A DNA stretch of 64,000 nucleotides from Roseomonas genomospecies 6. Lineage in GTDB: Bacteria > Pseudomonadota > Alphaproteobacteria > Azospirillales > Azospirillaceae. The notes beneath the pieces were generated by a model. The model did not search any database, had not been told where the DNA came from, and saw nothing but the letters and a program-made list of their open reading frames with translations. Shown one piece after another: positions 53,879 to 62,456 of this stretch. How positions within the stretch are numbered: the stretch's first letter is position 1; each line of letters opens with the position of its first letter. Location: NCBI RefSeq assembly GCF_008365375.1, contig NZ_QOKW01000014.1:105987-169986 (forward strand). The letters are read 5' to 3'. Position numbers and translations under genes: made by a program.

Positions 53879-54508
53879 ATGCCGGACGCGGTCGCCGAGG
53901 TCGGCCATCTGCTGGCGGTGGTGGAGGCGCTGGACCCGCGGGCGGCGCAGGAGCTGCGCGGCGGCCTGCCGCGCTGCGATTCCACCTTCGGCCTCGGGCT
54001 GGCCTTCTTCCTGGCGGCGACCGCCAACGGCGCGCGGGCGTGGCTGGGGCCGAAGCGGTGCCGGTTGCTGGAGCAGCTCGACGACGGGGCGCTGCTGGAC
54101 GATCTGGAACTGGCGCTGGCCCCGCGCCACCGCCGCACCGCCGACGGGCGGGAGTGGCGGGTGGTGAGCGTCCCGGTGATGGACGGCGCTGCGGCGGGCG
54201 GTTGCCGCAGCCTGCTCTGCGCCATTTCCGACGGGGCGGACCTTCAGACGGGAAGCGCGCTGGTGTTGCAGATGCGGCTGCCGGCTCTGGGCGCGGTGCA
54301 GCTCGTCGCGGCGGGGGAAGGGCGGCGGCTCGACGTGATGCTCCAGACCGGCGGCGGGCTGTCCTCCGCGGCGCTGGCCGACATGCAGGACGGGTTCGCC
54401 GGAGCCATGGGCGACGCCGGGCTGACCGGCGACCTGACGGTGGGGCCACTGGCCGGGGCGTGGCTGGACCTGGAAGAGGAGGAGCTCAGCGCGGACTGGT
54501 CGGGGTAG
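53879..54508 (+). CDS. Unknown protein following fliG, 209 aa
   Basis: A cytoplasmic-looking protein, no signal or membrane span. It has LGLAFFLAATANGARAWLGP followed by an acidic helical region, a beta-rich central half (RVVSVPVMDGAAAGGCRSLL, VLQMRLPALGAVQLV) and ends in an acidic stretch (DLEEEELSADWSG). Not a family I can name. It begins 26 bases after fliG and ends the rightward flagellar unit; its stop faces the FtcR-like gene. A flagellar role is inferred from position. Confidence 0.7.
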   Translation: MPDAVAEVGHLLAVVEALDPRAAQELRGGLPRCDSTFGLGLAFFLAATANGARAWLGPKRCRLLEQLDDGALLDDLELALAPRHRRTADGREWRVVSVPVMDGAAAGGCRSLLCAISDGADLQTGSALVLQMRLPALGAVQLVAAGEGRRLDVMLQTGGGLSSAALADMQDGFAGAMGDAGLTGDLTVGPLAGAWLDLEEEELSADWSG

Positions 54509-54546
54509 GGGGAGGGTGGTGGTTGCGGTGAGCCCCCACCTCCCCT

Positions 54547-55326
54547 TCACCCCGCCAGCCGCGCCTCCCGGACCCCGCGCGCGAACCCGTTGTACCCCGG
54601 CGACAGACGGCGCGCCGGCACCACAGGAGCAGCGTCCTCATGCTCTGGCGGGGCCTCGAACTTGTAGCCGCGTCCGTAGACGGTCTCGATGTAGCGGGCG
54701 CCGCCGGTGGCCTCGGCGATCTTCTTGCGGAGCTTGCAGATGTAGACGTCGATGACCTTGTCGAGCGGGTCGGCGCCGGACAGGCCGTAGACCTCGTCGT
54801 AGATGTGCTCCTTGGAGACGACGCGGCGGTGGTGGGCGGCCAGCACGCCCAGGATGGCGTGCTCGCGTTGGCTCAGCCGCAGCCGCTCGCCGCCGACCTC
54901 CGGGTCGCGCCCGTCGAGGAACACCGTCAGCCGGCCCACCCGCACCGCGTTGCTCAGCAGGCCGCGCGAACGCCGCCGCGCCACCTCGATGCGCGCCCGC
55001 ACCTCGGCGCTGACCACCGGCTTGACCAGCACGTCGTCGGCCCCGGCGTGGAGCAGCTCCACCGTGGTGGTCACGCAGCGCCGGTCGAGCAGGCAGAGCA
55101 CCGCCGCCCCCACCTGATGCGCCCGCAGGGCCGCCACGCAGCGCGCCGGATCGTCCACCCCGCCCAGCACGATGGCGTCGTAGCCCAGCCCCTCCGCCCC
55201 CTGCTCCTGAAGAAGCTCCTCCAGACCCGTCCAGTCCTGGCGGTCGTAACGGATCTTGCCCATGCCGAGCTGACGGCCAAGCGCGTCGGCGATCAAGGGA
55301 TTCGGTTCAACCAGGACAGCACGCAT
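54547..55326 (-). CDS. ftcR: FtcR-like orphan response regulator (OmpR type) lacking receiver phosphorylation residues
   Basis: A 259-aa transcription factor. The receiver-like N-terminus (MRAVLVEPNPL) lacks the acidic pair and has Gly55 where the phospho-acceptor Asp belongs (DAIVLGG). The lysine in VLVKPV is kept. The C-terminal winged-helix OmpR domain is complete (LSQREHAILGVLAAHHRRVV and YDEVYGLSGADPLDKVIDVY then YICKLRKKI). It resembles FtcR, the flagellar master activator of Brucella, and S. meliloti Rem. The location beside the flagellar island supports this. It probably acts without phosphorylation. A start 26 residues upstream was not used. Confidence 0.82.
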   Translation of the reverse strand: MRAVLVEPNPLIADALGRQLGMGKIRYDRQDWTGLEELLQEQGAEGLGYDAIVLGGVDDPARCVAALRAHQVGAAVLCLLDRRCVTTTVELLHAGADDVLVKPVVSAEVRARIEVARRRSRGLLSNAVRVGRLTVFLDGRDPEVGGERLRLSQREHAILGVLAAHHRRVVSKEHIYDEVYGLSGADPLDKVIDVYICKLRKKIAEATGGARYIETVYGRGYKFEAPPEHEDAAPVVPARRLSPGYNGFARGVREARLAG

Positions 55327-55477
55327 GGGATTCTCCGCAGCATCGGATCGGACAGGGCGGTTGTTTTGCTTTTTAGGAAAAGTCTTCTTCGCGCCTGCGA
55401 ACATCGTTCAAAAAACCAATCGAAAACCGAACTGTCAATCATTGGTGTTACTACGTCGGAGGCGCGGGTGAGTCGGC

Positions 55478-55504
55478 GTTAACGCGGCTTTAAAGCGCGT
55501 TAAC
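55478..55504. promoter_or_regulatory. CtrA-type box inside a 9-bp inverted repeat
   Basis: TTAA-CGCGGCT-TTAA (55479-55493) matches the CtrA site TTAA-N7-TTAA exactly. It is embedded between GTTAACGCG and CGCGTTAAC (9-bp inverted repeat, 9-base spacer). It lies in the 354-base gene-free region (55327-55680) between the FtcR-like gene and the coiled-coil gene, 152 bases upstream of the former. CtrA control of a flagellar regulator is common in alphaproteobacteria. Binding here is inferred. Confidence 0.5.
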
Positions 55505-55680
55505 AGGACCGATTTCGGGAAATTTATTGGCGAAAACCATGGAAATACGCGACGAAATCTATGCACCGGAGTCGCCGCGCCATCGTCACCTCCACGGCTG
55601 TATGGAAAAAGGTTCCTGTGCGGACGGCGCTGGACGCGCTACTGTGCGGGCGCAGGCCCGATTTGTCAGGATAAGCCGCG

Positions 55681-56496
55681 ATGACCGAGATGATCCCGCT
55701 TTCCAACGGTGAGGACACGCCGCCTTCGCCCGTGGGGCCGGCCAAGCGGACCACGCGCCAGCGCACGAAGGCACCCTCGGAGGAAACCACGCAACTCCTG
55801 CGCGTCTATGGGGATCAGGTCGCCACGCTGGGCGAACAGATCGCCAAGGCGGAGGCCGCGGCGGACAGCGAGCGGGCGGAGCGGCTGCGGGTGATCGCGG
55901 AGCATGCCTCCGAACGCGAACGCTGGCGCGAGGCCATCGGGCAGGCGGAGCGGGCACGGTCCGGGGAGATCGGGACCCTCCAGGCCGACCGCGAGGCGGA
56001 GCGCGAGCGCGTCAATCATCTGGTCGAGACGCTGATCGCCGAGACCTCGGCGCGCGAGCAGGGCATGGCCCGCGCGCTCCAGGACGCGGAGGACCGGCTG
56101 TCCGCGGTGAACGCGGAGATCGCCGCGCTGCGCCTGTCCCACGCGGTGGCGCTGGACCGGCTCCAGGCCGACCGGGAGGCCGAGCGCAAGCGCATCGGCG
56201 ACCTCGTGGAGCGGTTGATCGCCGACACGGAAGCGCGGGAGCGCGGGTTCCGCCAGCGCATCGAGGCGGCGGAGCGCCGCAGCGAGGAGGCCCAGGACGC
56301 GCTGGAGCGGGAACGCCGGAACAGCGCGGAACTGGAAAAGCGGCTGGAACGGCTGACCGGCACGCTGGACGGCCTGCGCCGCGACCGCGAGACGGAGGTC
56401 GCCGCCTACGAGGCGATGCGCGACCAATGCCGCATCCTGGTGACCGAGCTGGCCCGGATTCGCCGTCCCTGGTGGCGCCGGATGTTCCGGCGCTGA
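55681..56496 (+). CDS. Coiled-coil protein with an internal duplication, 271 aa
   Basis: Nearly the whole of residues 45-245 is charged heptad coiled coil. Two segments repeat: LQADREAERERVNHLVETLI and LQADREAERKRIGDLVERLI, each followed by AETSARE/ADTEARE. The C-terminus is basic (RRPWWRRMFRR), possibly nucleic-acid or membrane binding. No signal peptide. I do not recognise the family; KfrA-like and tropomyosin-like proteins look similar by composition. Monocistronic by context. No function assigned. Confidence 0.75.
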   Translation: MTEMIPLSNGEDTPPSPVGPAKRTTRQRTKAPSEETTQLLRVYGDQVATLGEQIAKAEAAADSERAERLRVIAEHASERERWREAIGQAERARSGEIGTLQADREAERERVNHLVETLIAETSAREQGMARALQDAEDRLSAVNAEIAALRLSHAVALDRLQADREAERKRIGDLVERLIADTEARERGFRQRIEAAERRSEEAQDALERERRNSAELEKRLERLTGTLDGLRRDRETEVAAYEAMRDQCRILVTELARIRRPWWRRMFRR

Positions 56497-56508
56497 GCGG
56501 CCCGGTTC

Positions 56509-56709
56509 TTATTCGTCCTCATCGTCGTCGCCGCCGCGGAAGGGGGCGGTCGCCACATTGGCCGTGGCCGACACCACGTTCCCCGCGACGCTGACCGCGG
56601 ACCCGGCCACGCTGGCCGCCGTGTCCACCGTGGCGACGACCACGCCGCAGCCGGCCAGGAGCAGAAACGCCGGAAGGGCCAGGGCGGCGAAAAGGGCGGA
56701 GCGGGGCAT
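56509..56709 (-). CDS. Small lipoprotein, 66 aa
   Basis: The N-terminus LALPAFLLLAGCG carries a lipobox (LAGC), so the mature protein is about 45 residues anchored by Cys. The remainder is Val/Ala/Ser-rich (VAGSAVSVAGNVVSATANVA) and ends with an acidic tail (GGDDDEDE). Such repeats are typical of small alphaproteobacterial lipoproteins of unknown function. The ATG at 56709 places the lipobox correctly. It converges with the coiled-coil gene, 12 bases between stops. Confidence 0.78.
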   Translation of the reverse strand: MPRSALFAALALPAFLLLAGCGVVVATVDTAASVAGSAVSVAGNVVSATANVATAPFRGGDDDEDE

Positions 56710-56789
56710 GTCTTCGTCTTTCCGGAACTGTGGTGCCGGCCCACTATGCCCGGACGCGCGGCGGCGCGCCCGTGACCAAATGGCGGCGC

Positions 56790-57476
56790 TCAAGGCAGTT
56801 TCCTGAAGACCATGCGGCGCATCGGCTGGTCGAAGGCGGTCATCCCCTCCGCGTCGATCCGCCCGTTGGCGGCGAAACGGCGGCGCACCTCGGCCTCCAG
56901 CGGGGGCAGGCGCTCGCGCCGCGCCGGGTCCACGGCGACGACGTGGCCCAGGTAATGGTCGGCGTCGCGGTAGCGCACCACCGTTGCGTAGACCGTCTCG
57001 TCCACCGCCTCCAGCGGCAGCGGCGGGTGCTTCAGCGTGTCGAAGGCGGCGGCGCGCACCTCCGTCTCGTCCTCGATGGGCAGGAAGACCTCAAAGTAGG
57101 GTCCCTCCGCGATCGGCTCCACCACCACCAGCCGGCCGCCGGGGGTCAGCACCCGCGCCGCCTCGGCCAGCGCGTCGGCCATGACCGCCGGCGGCAGATG
57201 GTGGAAGCTGTTGGAATAGACCACGGCGTCCACCGACCCGTCCGCCAGCGGCAGCGCCTCCCCCTTGCCGACGCGGTAGTCGGCGCCGGCCACCGGCTCC
57301 GCCTTGCGGGCGCGGGCGAGCTGGTCCTCGCTGATCTCGACGCCGATGGCCCGGGCGCCCAGTCCCGCGAAATGGCGGGTCAGCGCCCCGTCGCCGCAGC
57401 CGACATCCACCACCGTCCGGCCCTGCGGGTCCAGGACGTCGGCCAGGGCTTCCTTCAAGGTCATCGTCGTCATCAT
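56790..57476 (-). CDS. Class I SAM-dependent methyltransferase
   Basis: A 228-aa protein with motif I VVDVGCGDGALTRHFAGLGA and motif II-like acidic residue (GVEIS), then VVYSNSFHHLPP (post-motif II) and VLTPGGRLVVVEPI (motif IV). Methyltransf_11 family. Small-molecule or quinone-type substrates are common, but the target is not determinable. No close operon partner. Confidence 0.9.
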   Translation of the reverse strand: MMTTMTLKEALADVLDPQGRTVVDVGCGDGALTRHFAGLGARAIGVEISEDQLARARKAEPVAGADYRVGKGEALPLADGSVDAVVYSNSFHHLPPAVMADALAEAARVLTPGGRLVVVEPIAEGPYFEVFLPIEDETEVRAAAFDTLKHPPLPLEAVDETVYATVVRYRDADHYLGHVVAVDPARRERLPPLEAEVRRRFAANGRIDAEGMTAFDQPMRRMVFRKLP

Positions 57477-57531
57477 GCGTTTCCGTTCTTTTCGTTGATT
57501 CGTGGTCGTCCGGCGAAGGGCCGGACCCGCT

Positions 57532-58608
57532 TCAGGGCGCGCCGTTCAGGGTTCGCCGGAAATAATCCAGAACCTCGTCGTTCAGCCGCGCGTGGAAGGC
57601 GGCGCGGTCGAAGCCCGGCGGGTCCTTCACCGTCGCGCCAAATCGGGCGGCGGCGCTGGCCGGGACCGGCGTCAGGAAGGCGTAGTGGCCGGCGCCGGGA
57701 ACGAGGTCGTATTCCGGCGGCCGGGGCAGCAGGCCGCGCACCCGCGCCACCTGAAGGGCTCCGCTCTCGTCGCCTTTCTCCGCCTCGTACAGCCGGACCG
57801 GGACGGTGACGCGGGACAGGGCCCCGTCCCCGAACAGGGCGCCGACCGGGTCCATCAGCAGCAGCGACCGGATGCGGGGATCGGCGGCGGCCTCCAGCCG
57901 CTTCGGCGAGGCCGTGGCGGTGGTCCTGGCGCCCGCCGGGCAGAGGGTCCGGTTCTCCGGATGAGCGGCGCAGATCTGCGGAACCCGCCCCAGATCGGCC
58001 ACCCCGCCCGCCGCCGCCAGGGCCGCATGGGCCCCCGCCGCGTAGCCGAGAACGCCGATTCGCTGCTGGTCCACCCGGAACCCCATGGGAGAGGAGTCCA
58101 GCACGGCGTCCAGCGCCGCGCGGAGTTGAAGCGGCAGCTCCGCCCACAGCGGCTGGGTGCCGCCGTTCCTGGTGCCCCCGTTTCCGGTGCCCCCGTTTCC
58201 GGTGTTGCCGTTCCCGGCATCGTTGGCCGCGCCCGGCTCCGGCCCGCCGAGATGGGTCACGACGGCGGTCATCATCCCGCGCCGCGCCAGGAACAGGGCG
58301 ACGCTGACCATCGCCAGCCCGTTGCGCGACGGCCCCTGGGTCATCATCACCAGCGGCATGGAGTCCAGCGCCGGCCAGCCTTCCGGGGCGACGTTCAGAT
58401 GATAGGGTCCCCGGCGGAGCGGCTGGACCGCATCGCGCGTGGGGTAGAGCAGAAGGACCGGTACTGCCTTGCCCGTTCCCGGATCGGCGTAGACGATCTG
58501 TGTCACTGCGGCCCGGAACTGCGCCGGCGTCTCCGCCCGCGCCGGCAAGACCGGCAGCAGCCCGGTCAGCAGGAGAGCCAAAATCCAACGCCGCGTCCGC
58601 CGACCCAT
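57532..58608 (-). CDS. Exported alpha/beta-hydrolase-fold protein with Ala at the nucleophile position
   Basis: A 358-aa protein with a signal peptide (WILALLLTGLLPVLPARA). The fold resembles dienelactone/PAF-hydrolase-like proteins (VLLLYPTRDAVQPLRRGPY). The expected nucleophile elbow GxSxG reads GYAAG (LGYAAGAHAAL), so the catalytic Ser is Ala. An acidic candidate (MDPVGALFGDGA) and a His candidate (LVPGAGHYAFLTP) remain. A Gly/Asn/Thr-rich tandem insert (GNGGT-type, encoded at 58150-58215) interrupts the domain. Either inactive or using another mechanism. Confidence 0.8.
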   Translation of the reverse strand: MGRRTRRWILALLLTGLLPVLPARAETPAQFRAAVTQIVYADPGTGKAVPVLLLYPTRDAVQPLRRGPYHLNVAPEGWPALDSMPLVMMTQGPSRNGLAMVSVALFLARRGMMTAVVTHLGGPEPGAANDAGNGNTGNGGTGNGGTRNGGTQPLWAELPLQLRAALDAVLDSSPMGFRVDQQRIGVLGYAAGAHAALAAAGGVADLGRVPQICAAHPENRTLCPAGARTTATASPKRLEAAADPRIRSLLLMDPVGALFGDGALSRVTVPVRLYEAEKGDESGALQVARVRGLLPRPPEYDLVPGAGHYAFLTPVPASAAARFGATVKDPPGFDRAAFHARLNDEVLDYFRRTLNGAP

Positions 58609-58736
58609 CGCAGTCCCTCCGGCATCACGTCACGAAGCCTTCCCCGCAGGGCGGAGTGTGACCGTCTTGACTGCCGAACGGCAAGAGGGGCGTTTTCTCC
58701 CTGCCGGCTTGTGTGGAGGTGGTCGGAATCAGGCCG

Positions 58737-59795
58737 TCAGCGCGTGCGCCCCACACGCTGGCGGGCCATGCGGTCGGCGACGGCGGCGGTCGGCTTCCGT
58801 TCCATGTCGGCGCGGGCGAAGATCTCCGCCAGCGTGTCGGCGATGCTTCCGATGTGGCTCATCACGCGGGCGTGGTCGTAGCCGGTGCGCTCGTAATGAA
58901 CGTCGATCACCCCGCCCGCGTTGATGACGTAATCCGGCGCGTAGAGGATGCCGCGGTCGGCCAGCGCCTGCCCGTGCCGGGCCTCGGCGAGCTGGTTGTT
59001 GGCCGCCCCGGCGACGACCGGGCAGGTCAGCCGGGGGATCGTGGCGTCGTTCAGAACGGCGCCCAGCGCGCAGGGGGCGAAGACGTCCACCTCCAGATCG
59101 AACACCGCGTCGGGGGCGACGGGCGTGGCGCCCACGCTGTCGGCAACGCGCCGCACCCGCGCCTCGTCGATGTCGGTGATCCACAGCCGCGCCCCGGCGT
59201 CGGCCAGATAGCGGGCGAGGTGCGCGCCGACGCTGCCCACGCCCTGGATGGCGACGGTCAGCCCCTCCAGATCCGTGCGGTGCAGCCGGTGGCGCACCGC
59301 GGCCTGAAGCCCGACGAAGACGCCGTAGGCGGTGGAGGGGGATGGATCGCCGCTGCGCGTGCCGCCGCCTTCGGTCGCCTTCTCCACCACGCCGGAGACG
59401 TGGGCGGTTTCCAGGCCCATGGTCTTGATGTCGGGAACGCCGGTGCCGGAATCCTCGGCGACGATGTAGCGTCCACCCAGCCGTTCGACGTTGCGCCCCA
59501 TGGCGCGCAGCAGCGCCTCGCTCTTGTCCGTGCGCGGGTTCCCGATGATGACCGACTTTCCGCCGCCCAGCGGCAGGCCCGCCAGCGCCGACTTGTAGGT
59601 CATGCCGCGCGACAGGCGCAGCACATCGCGCAGGGCCTCCTCGTCGCCGGCGTAGGGCCACATGCGGCAGCCGCCCAGCGCCGGGCCGAGCGTCGTGTCG
59701 TGCACGGCGACGACGGCGCGCAGGCCGGACGCCGCGTCGGAGCAGAAGACCACCTGCTCGTGGTCGTCGAAATCGGGATGGTCGAACAGATGCAC
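58737..59795 (-). CDS. Leucine dehydrogenase (Glu/Leu/Phe/Val dehydrogenase family)
   Basis: A 352-aa NAD-dependent amino-acid dehydrogenase. The catalytic Lys motif is [15 protein letters not shown]; the substrate-binding region has [12 protein letters not shown]. The Rossmann part is [38 protein letters not shown] is a late family signature. It deaminates branched-chain amino acids to keto acids reversibly. The start is a GTG at 59795, five bases after AGGAGG; no nearby ATG fits. Valine/leucine preference cannot be read directly. Confidence 0.9.
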   Translation of the reverse strand: MHLFDHPDFDDHEQVVFCSDAASGLRAVVAVHDTTLGPALGGCRMWPYAGDEEALRDVLRLSRGMTYKSALAGLPLGGGKSVIIGNPRTDKSEALLRAMGRNVERLGGRYIVAEDSGTGVPDIKTMGLETAHVSGVVEKATEGGGTRSGDPSPSTAYGVFVGLQAAVRHRLHRTDLEGLTVAIQGVGSVGAHLARYLADAGARLWITDIDEARVRRVADSVGATPVAPDAVFDLEVDVFAPCALGAVLNDATIPRLTCPVVAGAANNQLAEARHGQALADRGILYAPDYVINAGGVIDVHYERTGYDHARVMSHIGSIADTLAEIFARADMERKPTAAVADRMARQRVGRTR

Positions 59796-59999
59796 GGCTT
59801 CCTCCTGATCTTTTTTCTTTTTGAAAAGCGGGCACCGCCGCGAGGCAAGGCTCGGGCGTTGCGCGCGGAGGAGTTCCACGCGCCGTAAGTGTGTGCGGCG
59901 GGTTCGCTTTTCCTTTCCCTGTGCTTCACCGTTCTTTGCTCGGGCGGGGAGGCGACAGGCGGTTCTCTTGAAGGAAACTAGATGCGCATGAAAATGCTG

Positions 60000-60025
60000 G
60001 CAAGGCGGACAGTCAGCCGCCTTGC
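60000..60025. repeat. 9-bp hairpin in the leucine dehydrogenase upstream region
   Basis: GCAAGGCGG pairs with CCGCCTTGC around an 8-base loop. It lies within the 387-base gap (59796-60182) between the leucine dehydrogenase and DUF2076 genes. No T-run on the side needed for a terminator. It may be an operator or RNA hairpin. Confidence 0.4.
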
Positions 60026-60133
60026 AAAAAGCAAGGAGATGAGCGCCGGAGCGCTCCGGCGTCGGGAAAGTGTCGCGGGCGGGACCGCGAAGGATAATTT
60101 CCGGTCCGCCAACACTCTGGGGAAGGAAGCCGG

Positions 60134-60173
60134 GGACCGGCCGGGCGATGGGGGGAGGCCGCCCGGCCGGTCC
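60134..60173 (-). terminator. Hairpin after the DUF2076 gene
   Basis: A perfect 13-bp stem (GGACCGGCCGGGC / GCCCGGCCGGTCC) with a 14-base loop sits ten bases beyond the DUF2076 stop on the minus strand. No strong U-run follows, so it is a probable, not certain, terminator. Confidence 0.6.
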
Positions 60174-60182
60174 TCGCGGGGA

Positions 60183-60803
60183 TCAGAATTCCTCTTCGTC
60201 CCCGCCGAAGCCGCCCCACGATTCCTCGCTGGGGAGTTCCTCGGCCACCTGATCGACGGCGCCCTGGGCCTCCTGGGCGATGGCCTCGCCACCGCCGGAG
60301 AAGGCGCTGGACAGCGCGCTGCCGATCAGCATGCCGCCGGCAACGCCCATGGCGGTCTGCATGGCGCCGGCCATGAAGCCGCCGCCGGCCCGCTGGGGCT
60401 GCTGGGCATAGGCCGCGACGCGCGGGTCGCCATAGGCCGGGGCGGCGCCGGGCGCCTGGCCCCAGGGGGAGCCGCCGGGAGCGCCGCCATGGCGCGGCTG
60501 CGGGGCCGGAGCGGGCTTGGCGCCGCCGCCGAACAGACCGCCGAAGATGCCGCCGCCGCCCGCCGCTGCTGCCGGGCGCTCCTGAAGCTGGCGCTCCAGC
60601 TCCTGGTTCTGGTTCTGGGAGGCGGCCAGCGCCTGCTCCAGCATGACGATGGCCTGGGCCATCATATAGGGCGCCGCGGGCTGCCGGGCGACGGCGTCGC
60701 GGATGTGGGCTTCGGCCTGCGGGTCGCGCGGGCCGGACTGGGCCTCGGCCTGACGCAGCTTGGCGAAGAGGTCGTCAATGATCTGGCGTTCGGTCTGGTC
60801 CAT
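60183..60803 (-). CDS. DUF2076 family protein
   Basis: A 206-aa protein. The N-terminus MDQTERQIIDDLFAKLRQAE and AHIRDAVARQPAAPYMMAQA followed by IVMLEQALAASQ are the family signature. A Gly-rich stretch (GGGGIFGGLFGGG), a Pro/Ala/Gly linker and an acidic C-terminus (EESWGGFGGDEEEF) complete it. Predicted periplasmic or envelope-associated in related bacteria, without known function. The internal ATG at 60803 was chosen as it begins the conserved region; an upstream start adds 47 unconserved residues. The 310 bases upstream (60804-61113) show no clear element. Confidence 0.88.
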   Translation of the reverse strand: MDQTERQIIDDLFAKLRQAEAQSGPRDPQAEAHIRDAVARQPAAPYMMAQAIVMLEQALAASQNQNQELERQLQERPAAAAGGGGIFGGLFGGGAKPAPAPQPRHGGAPGGSPWGQAPGAAPAYGDPRVAAYAQQPQRAGGGFMAGAMQTAMGVAGGMLIGSALSSAFSGGGEAIAQEAQGAVDQVAEELPSEESWGGFGGDEEEF

Positions 60804-61113
60804 GGCGGTGCTCGTGCTCTCGATGGTTTGAGGGATGGTGAGGACGCGCCCCGGCGCCCCGTCCGACGGGCGGGTGGCGATGTCCGGAGCGATGGTGTGT
60901 GAAGCTTGGGTATCGCGGGTCCATGGGAGCATCAGTCCCTCCAAGTGCGGTCACGCCCGTCGGCGCAAAAGCAGGTGAAGAGATCCGACATCGCGACCAC
61001 GTCTAAGTCGCCAGAGGGGCCCGGATCACAAGTCCCGGAGACGTGGGGAGGTCCGGGAAACCTGTCAAGAGAGGGGGGTGCCGGAAAAACACCGGTAAAA
61101 AGCGGCGCTTGCG

Positions 61114-62253
61114 TTATTCGGGCCGGGTGCGCGCCTCGAAACGCCGGCGGTCGCTCTTGTCGCTCAGCACGAAGGCGAAGGGGCGCAGCGCGTCGATGTG
61201 GCTGAGCGCGATGGCGATCAGAACGGTCATCGGCACGGCCAGCACGGTCCCGGCGACTCCCCACAGCCAGCTCCACAGCAAAAGCGAACTCACGATCACC
61301 AGGGGGGAGATGGCGAGCTGTTTGCCTTCCAGCCGCGGGCCGATGAAATTGCCCATCACCTGCTCGATCACCAGCAGGCCGCCCGCGACCATCAGGGCGG
61401 TGGTCGATCCCCCCTGTGCCAGCGCCATCAGCACGGGCAGCGCGGCGGCTCCTATGGAACCGATCACCGGGATGTAGTTCAGCAGGAAGGCCAGGAAACC
61501 CCACAGGAACAGGAAGTCGATCCCGAACAGCGACAGCCAGCCGACGTAGAGCGCTCCGGTGATCAGGCCCAGCGTCGTGCTGACCAGCAGGAAGCGCCGG
61601 AACTGCTGGGCGATGGCGGCGACCGCGGTGACGGTGGTGGCGCAGCGCTCCGGCCCCAGCGTCTTGACGATCTTCTCCCGCCAGACCGGCGCCTCCACCA
61701 GCATCAGCAGGGCGAGGAACAGGACGATGACCAAGGTCGAGACGGCGCCCCGCGCCGCCGTCAGGACCGACGCGGCGATGCCCGACAGCGCCTCCGCCCC
61801 GCCTCCGCCGCTGCCTTCGCCGCTGCCTTCGCCGCCGGATTCGCCGAGAAAGCGTTCGCGCAGCCCGTCGATCCAGCCGTTCGCCTGCCCCCAGAGGCGT
61901 TGCAGCTCCTCGGCGTGGCGCGGCACCTCGTCAATCACGCGCTGGCCGACGAACCACAGGCCCCCGGCGAAGGCGGCCAGCACCAGAAGCACCGTCAGCA
62001 TCGCGGCGAGCGGGCCGAGCAGGGCCAGCCGCGGCGGCACACGGTCCCGCACCCAGCGCCCGACCGGGGCCACGGCGACCGCCACGAAGAAGGCCCCGGC
62101 CAGAGGGACGAGGACGGGCGAGGCGGCGCTGAGCCCCCACAGGGTGGCGAAGGCGGCCAGCAGGCCGAGCAGCCAGAGGCCCAGCTTGGTCCGGTCGACG
62201 GACCAGCGCCGAGTCCCGTCGGTTTCCCCATCCCTGTCCGTCCGCTGTGCCAA
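61114..62253 (-). CDS. AI-2E family transporter (TqsA/PerM-like permease)
   Basis: A 379-aa inner-membrane protein with seven or eight hydrophobic segments (for example LGLWLLGLLAAFATLWGL and LSTLVIVLFLALLMLV-type VSTLVIVLFLALLMLVEAP). The late family motif FLWGFLAFLLNYIPVIGSIG is clear, followed by VIEQVMGNFIGPRLEGKQLA. The family exports diverse small molecules; the AI-2 name reflects E. coli TqsA only. A Gly/Ser-rich loop (GGEGSGEGSGGGG) is an unusual insert. Monocistronic. Confidence 0.9.
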   Translation of the reverse strand: MAQRTDRDGETDGTRRWSVDRTKLGLWLLGLLAAFATLWGLSAASPVLVPLAGAFFVAVAVAPVGRWVRDRVPPRLALLGPLAAMLTVLLVLAAFAGGLWFVGQRVIDEVPRHAEELQRLWGQANGWIDGLRERFLGESGGEGSGEGSGGGGAEALSGIAASVLTAARGAVSTLVIVLFLALLMLVEAPVWREKIVKTLGPERCATTVTAVAAIAQQFRRFLLVSTTLGLITGALYVGWLSLFGIDFLFLWGFLAFLLNYIPVIGSIGAAALPVLMALAQGGSTTALMVAGGLLVIEQVMGNFIGPRLEGKQLAISPLVIVSSLLLWSWLWGVAGTVLAVPMTVLIAIALSHIDALRPFAFVLSDKSDRRRFEARTRPE

Positions 62254-62456
62254 GGCCGTCCGCTCCCCGCCGTTGCGTTGCGCTGCCCAGGGGCAGCAGA
62301 AGCTTGACGCGGAACCGGCCCCGATGTTCCGCGGCGCCCGGAGCCGCCGCGAGGCGCGGAATTGCCGCCACAGGGCCGTTGCGGGGCGGCGGACCGGGCA
62401 CCAACTGACTTGGACCGGCTCCGCCGGAGCGGGATTCAGCCTTGGGGATTCAAGCC

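Noticed and set aside
54509..54546. Terminator between the fliG-side gene and the FtcR-like gene
   Set aside because: The G-rich and C-rich runs pair imperfectly and no T-run is present, so it is not listed as a feature.
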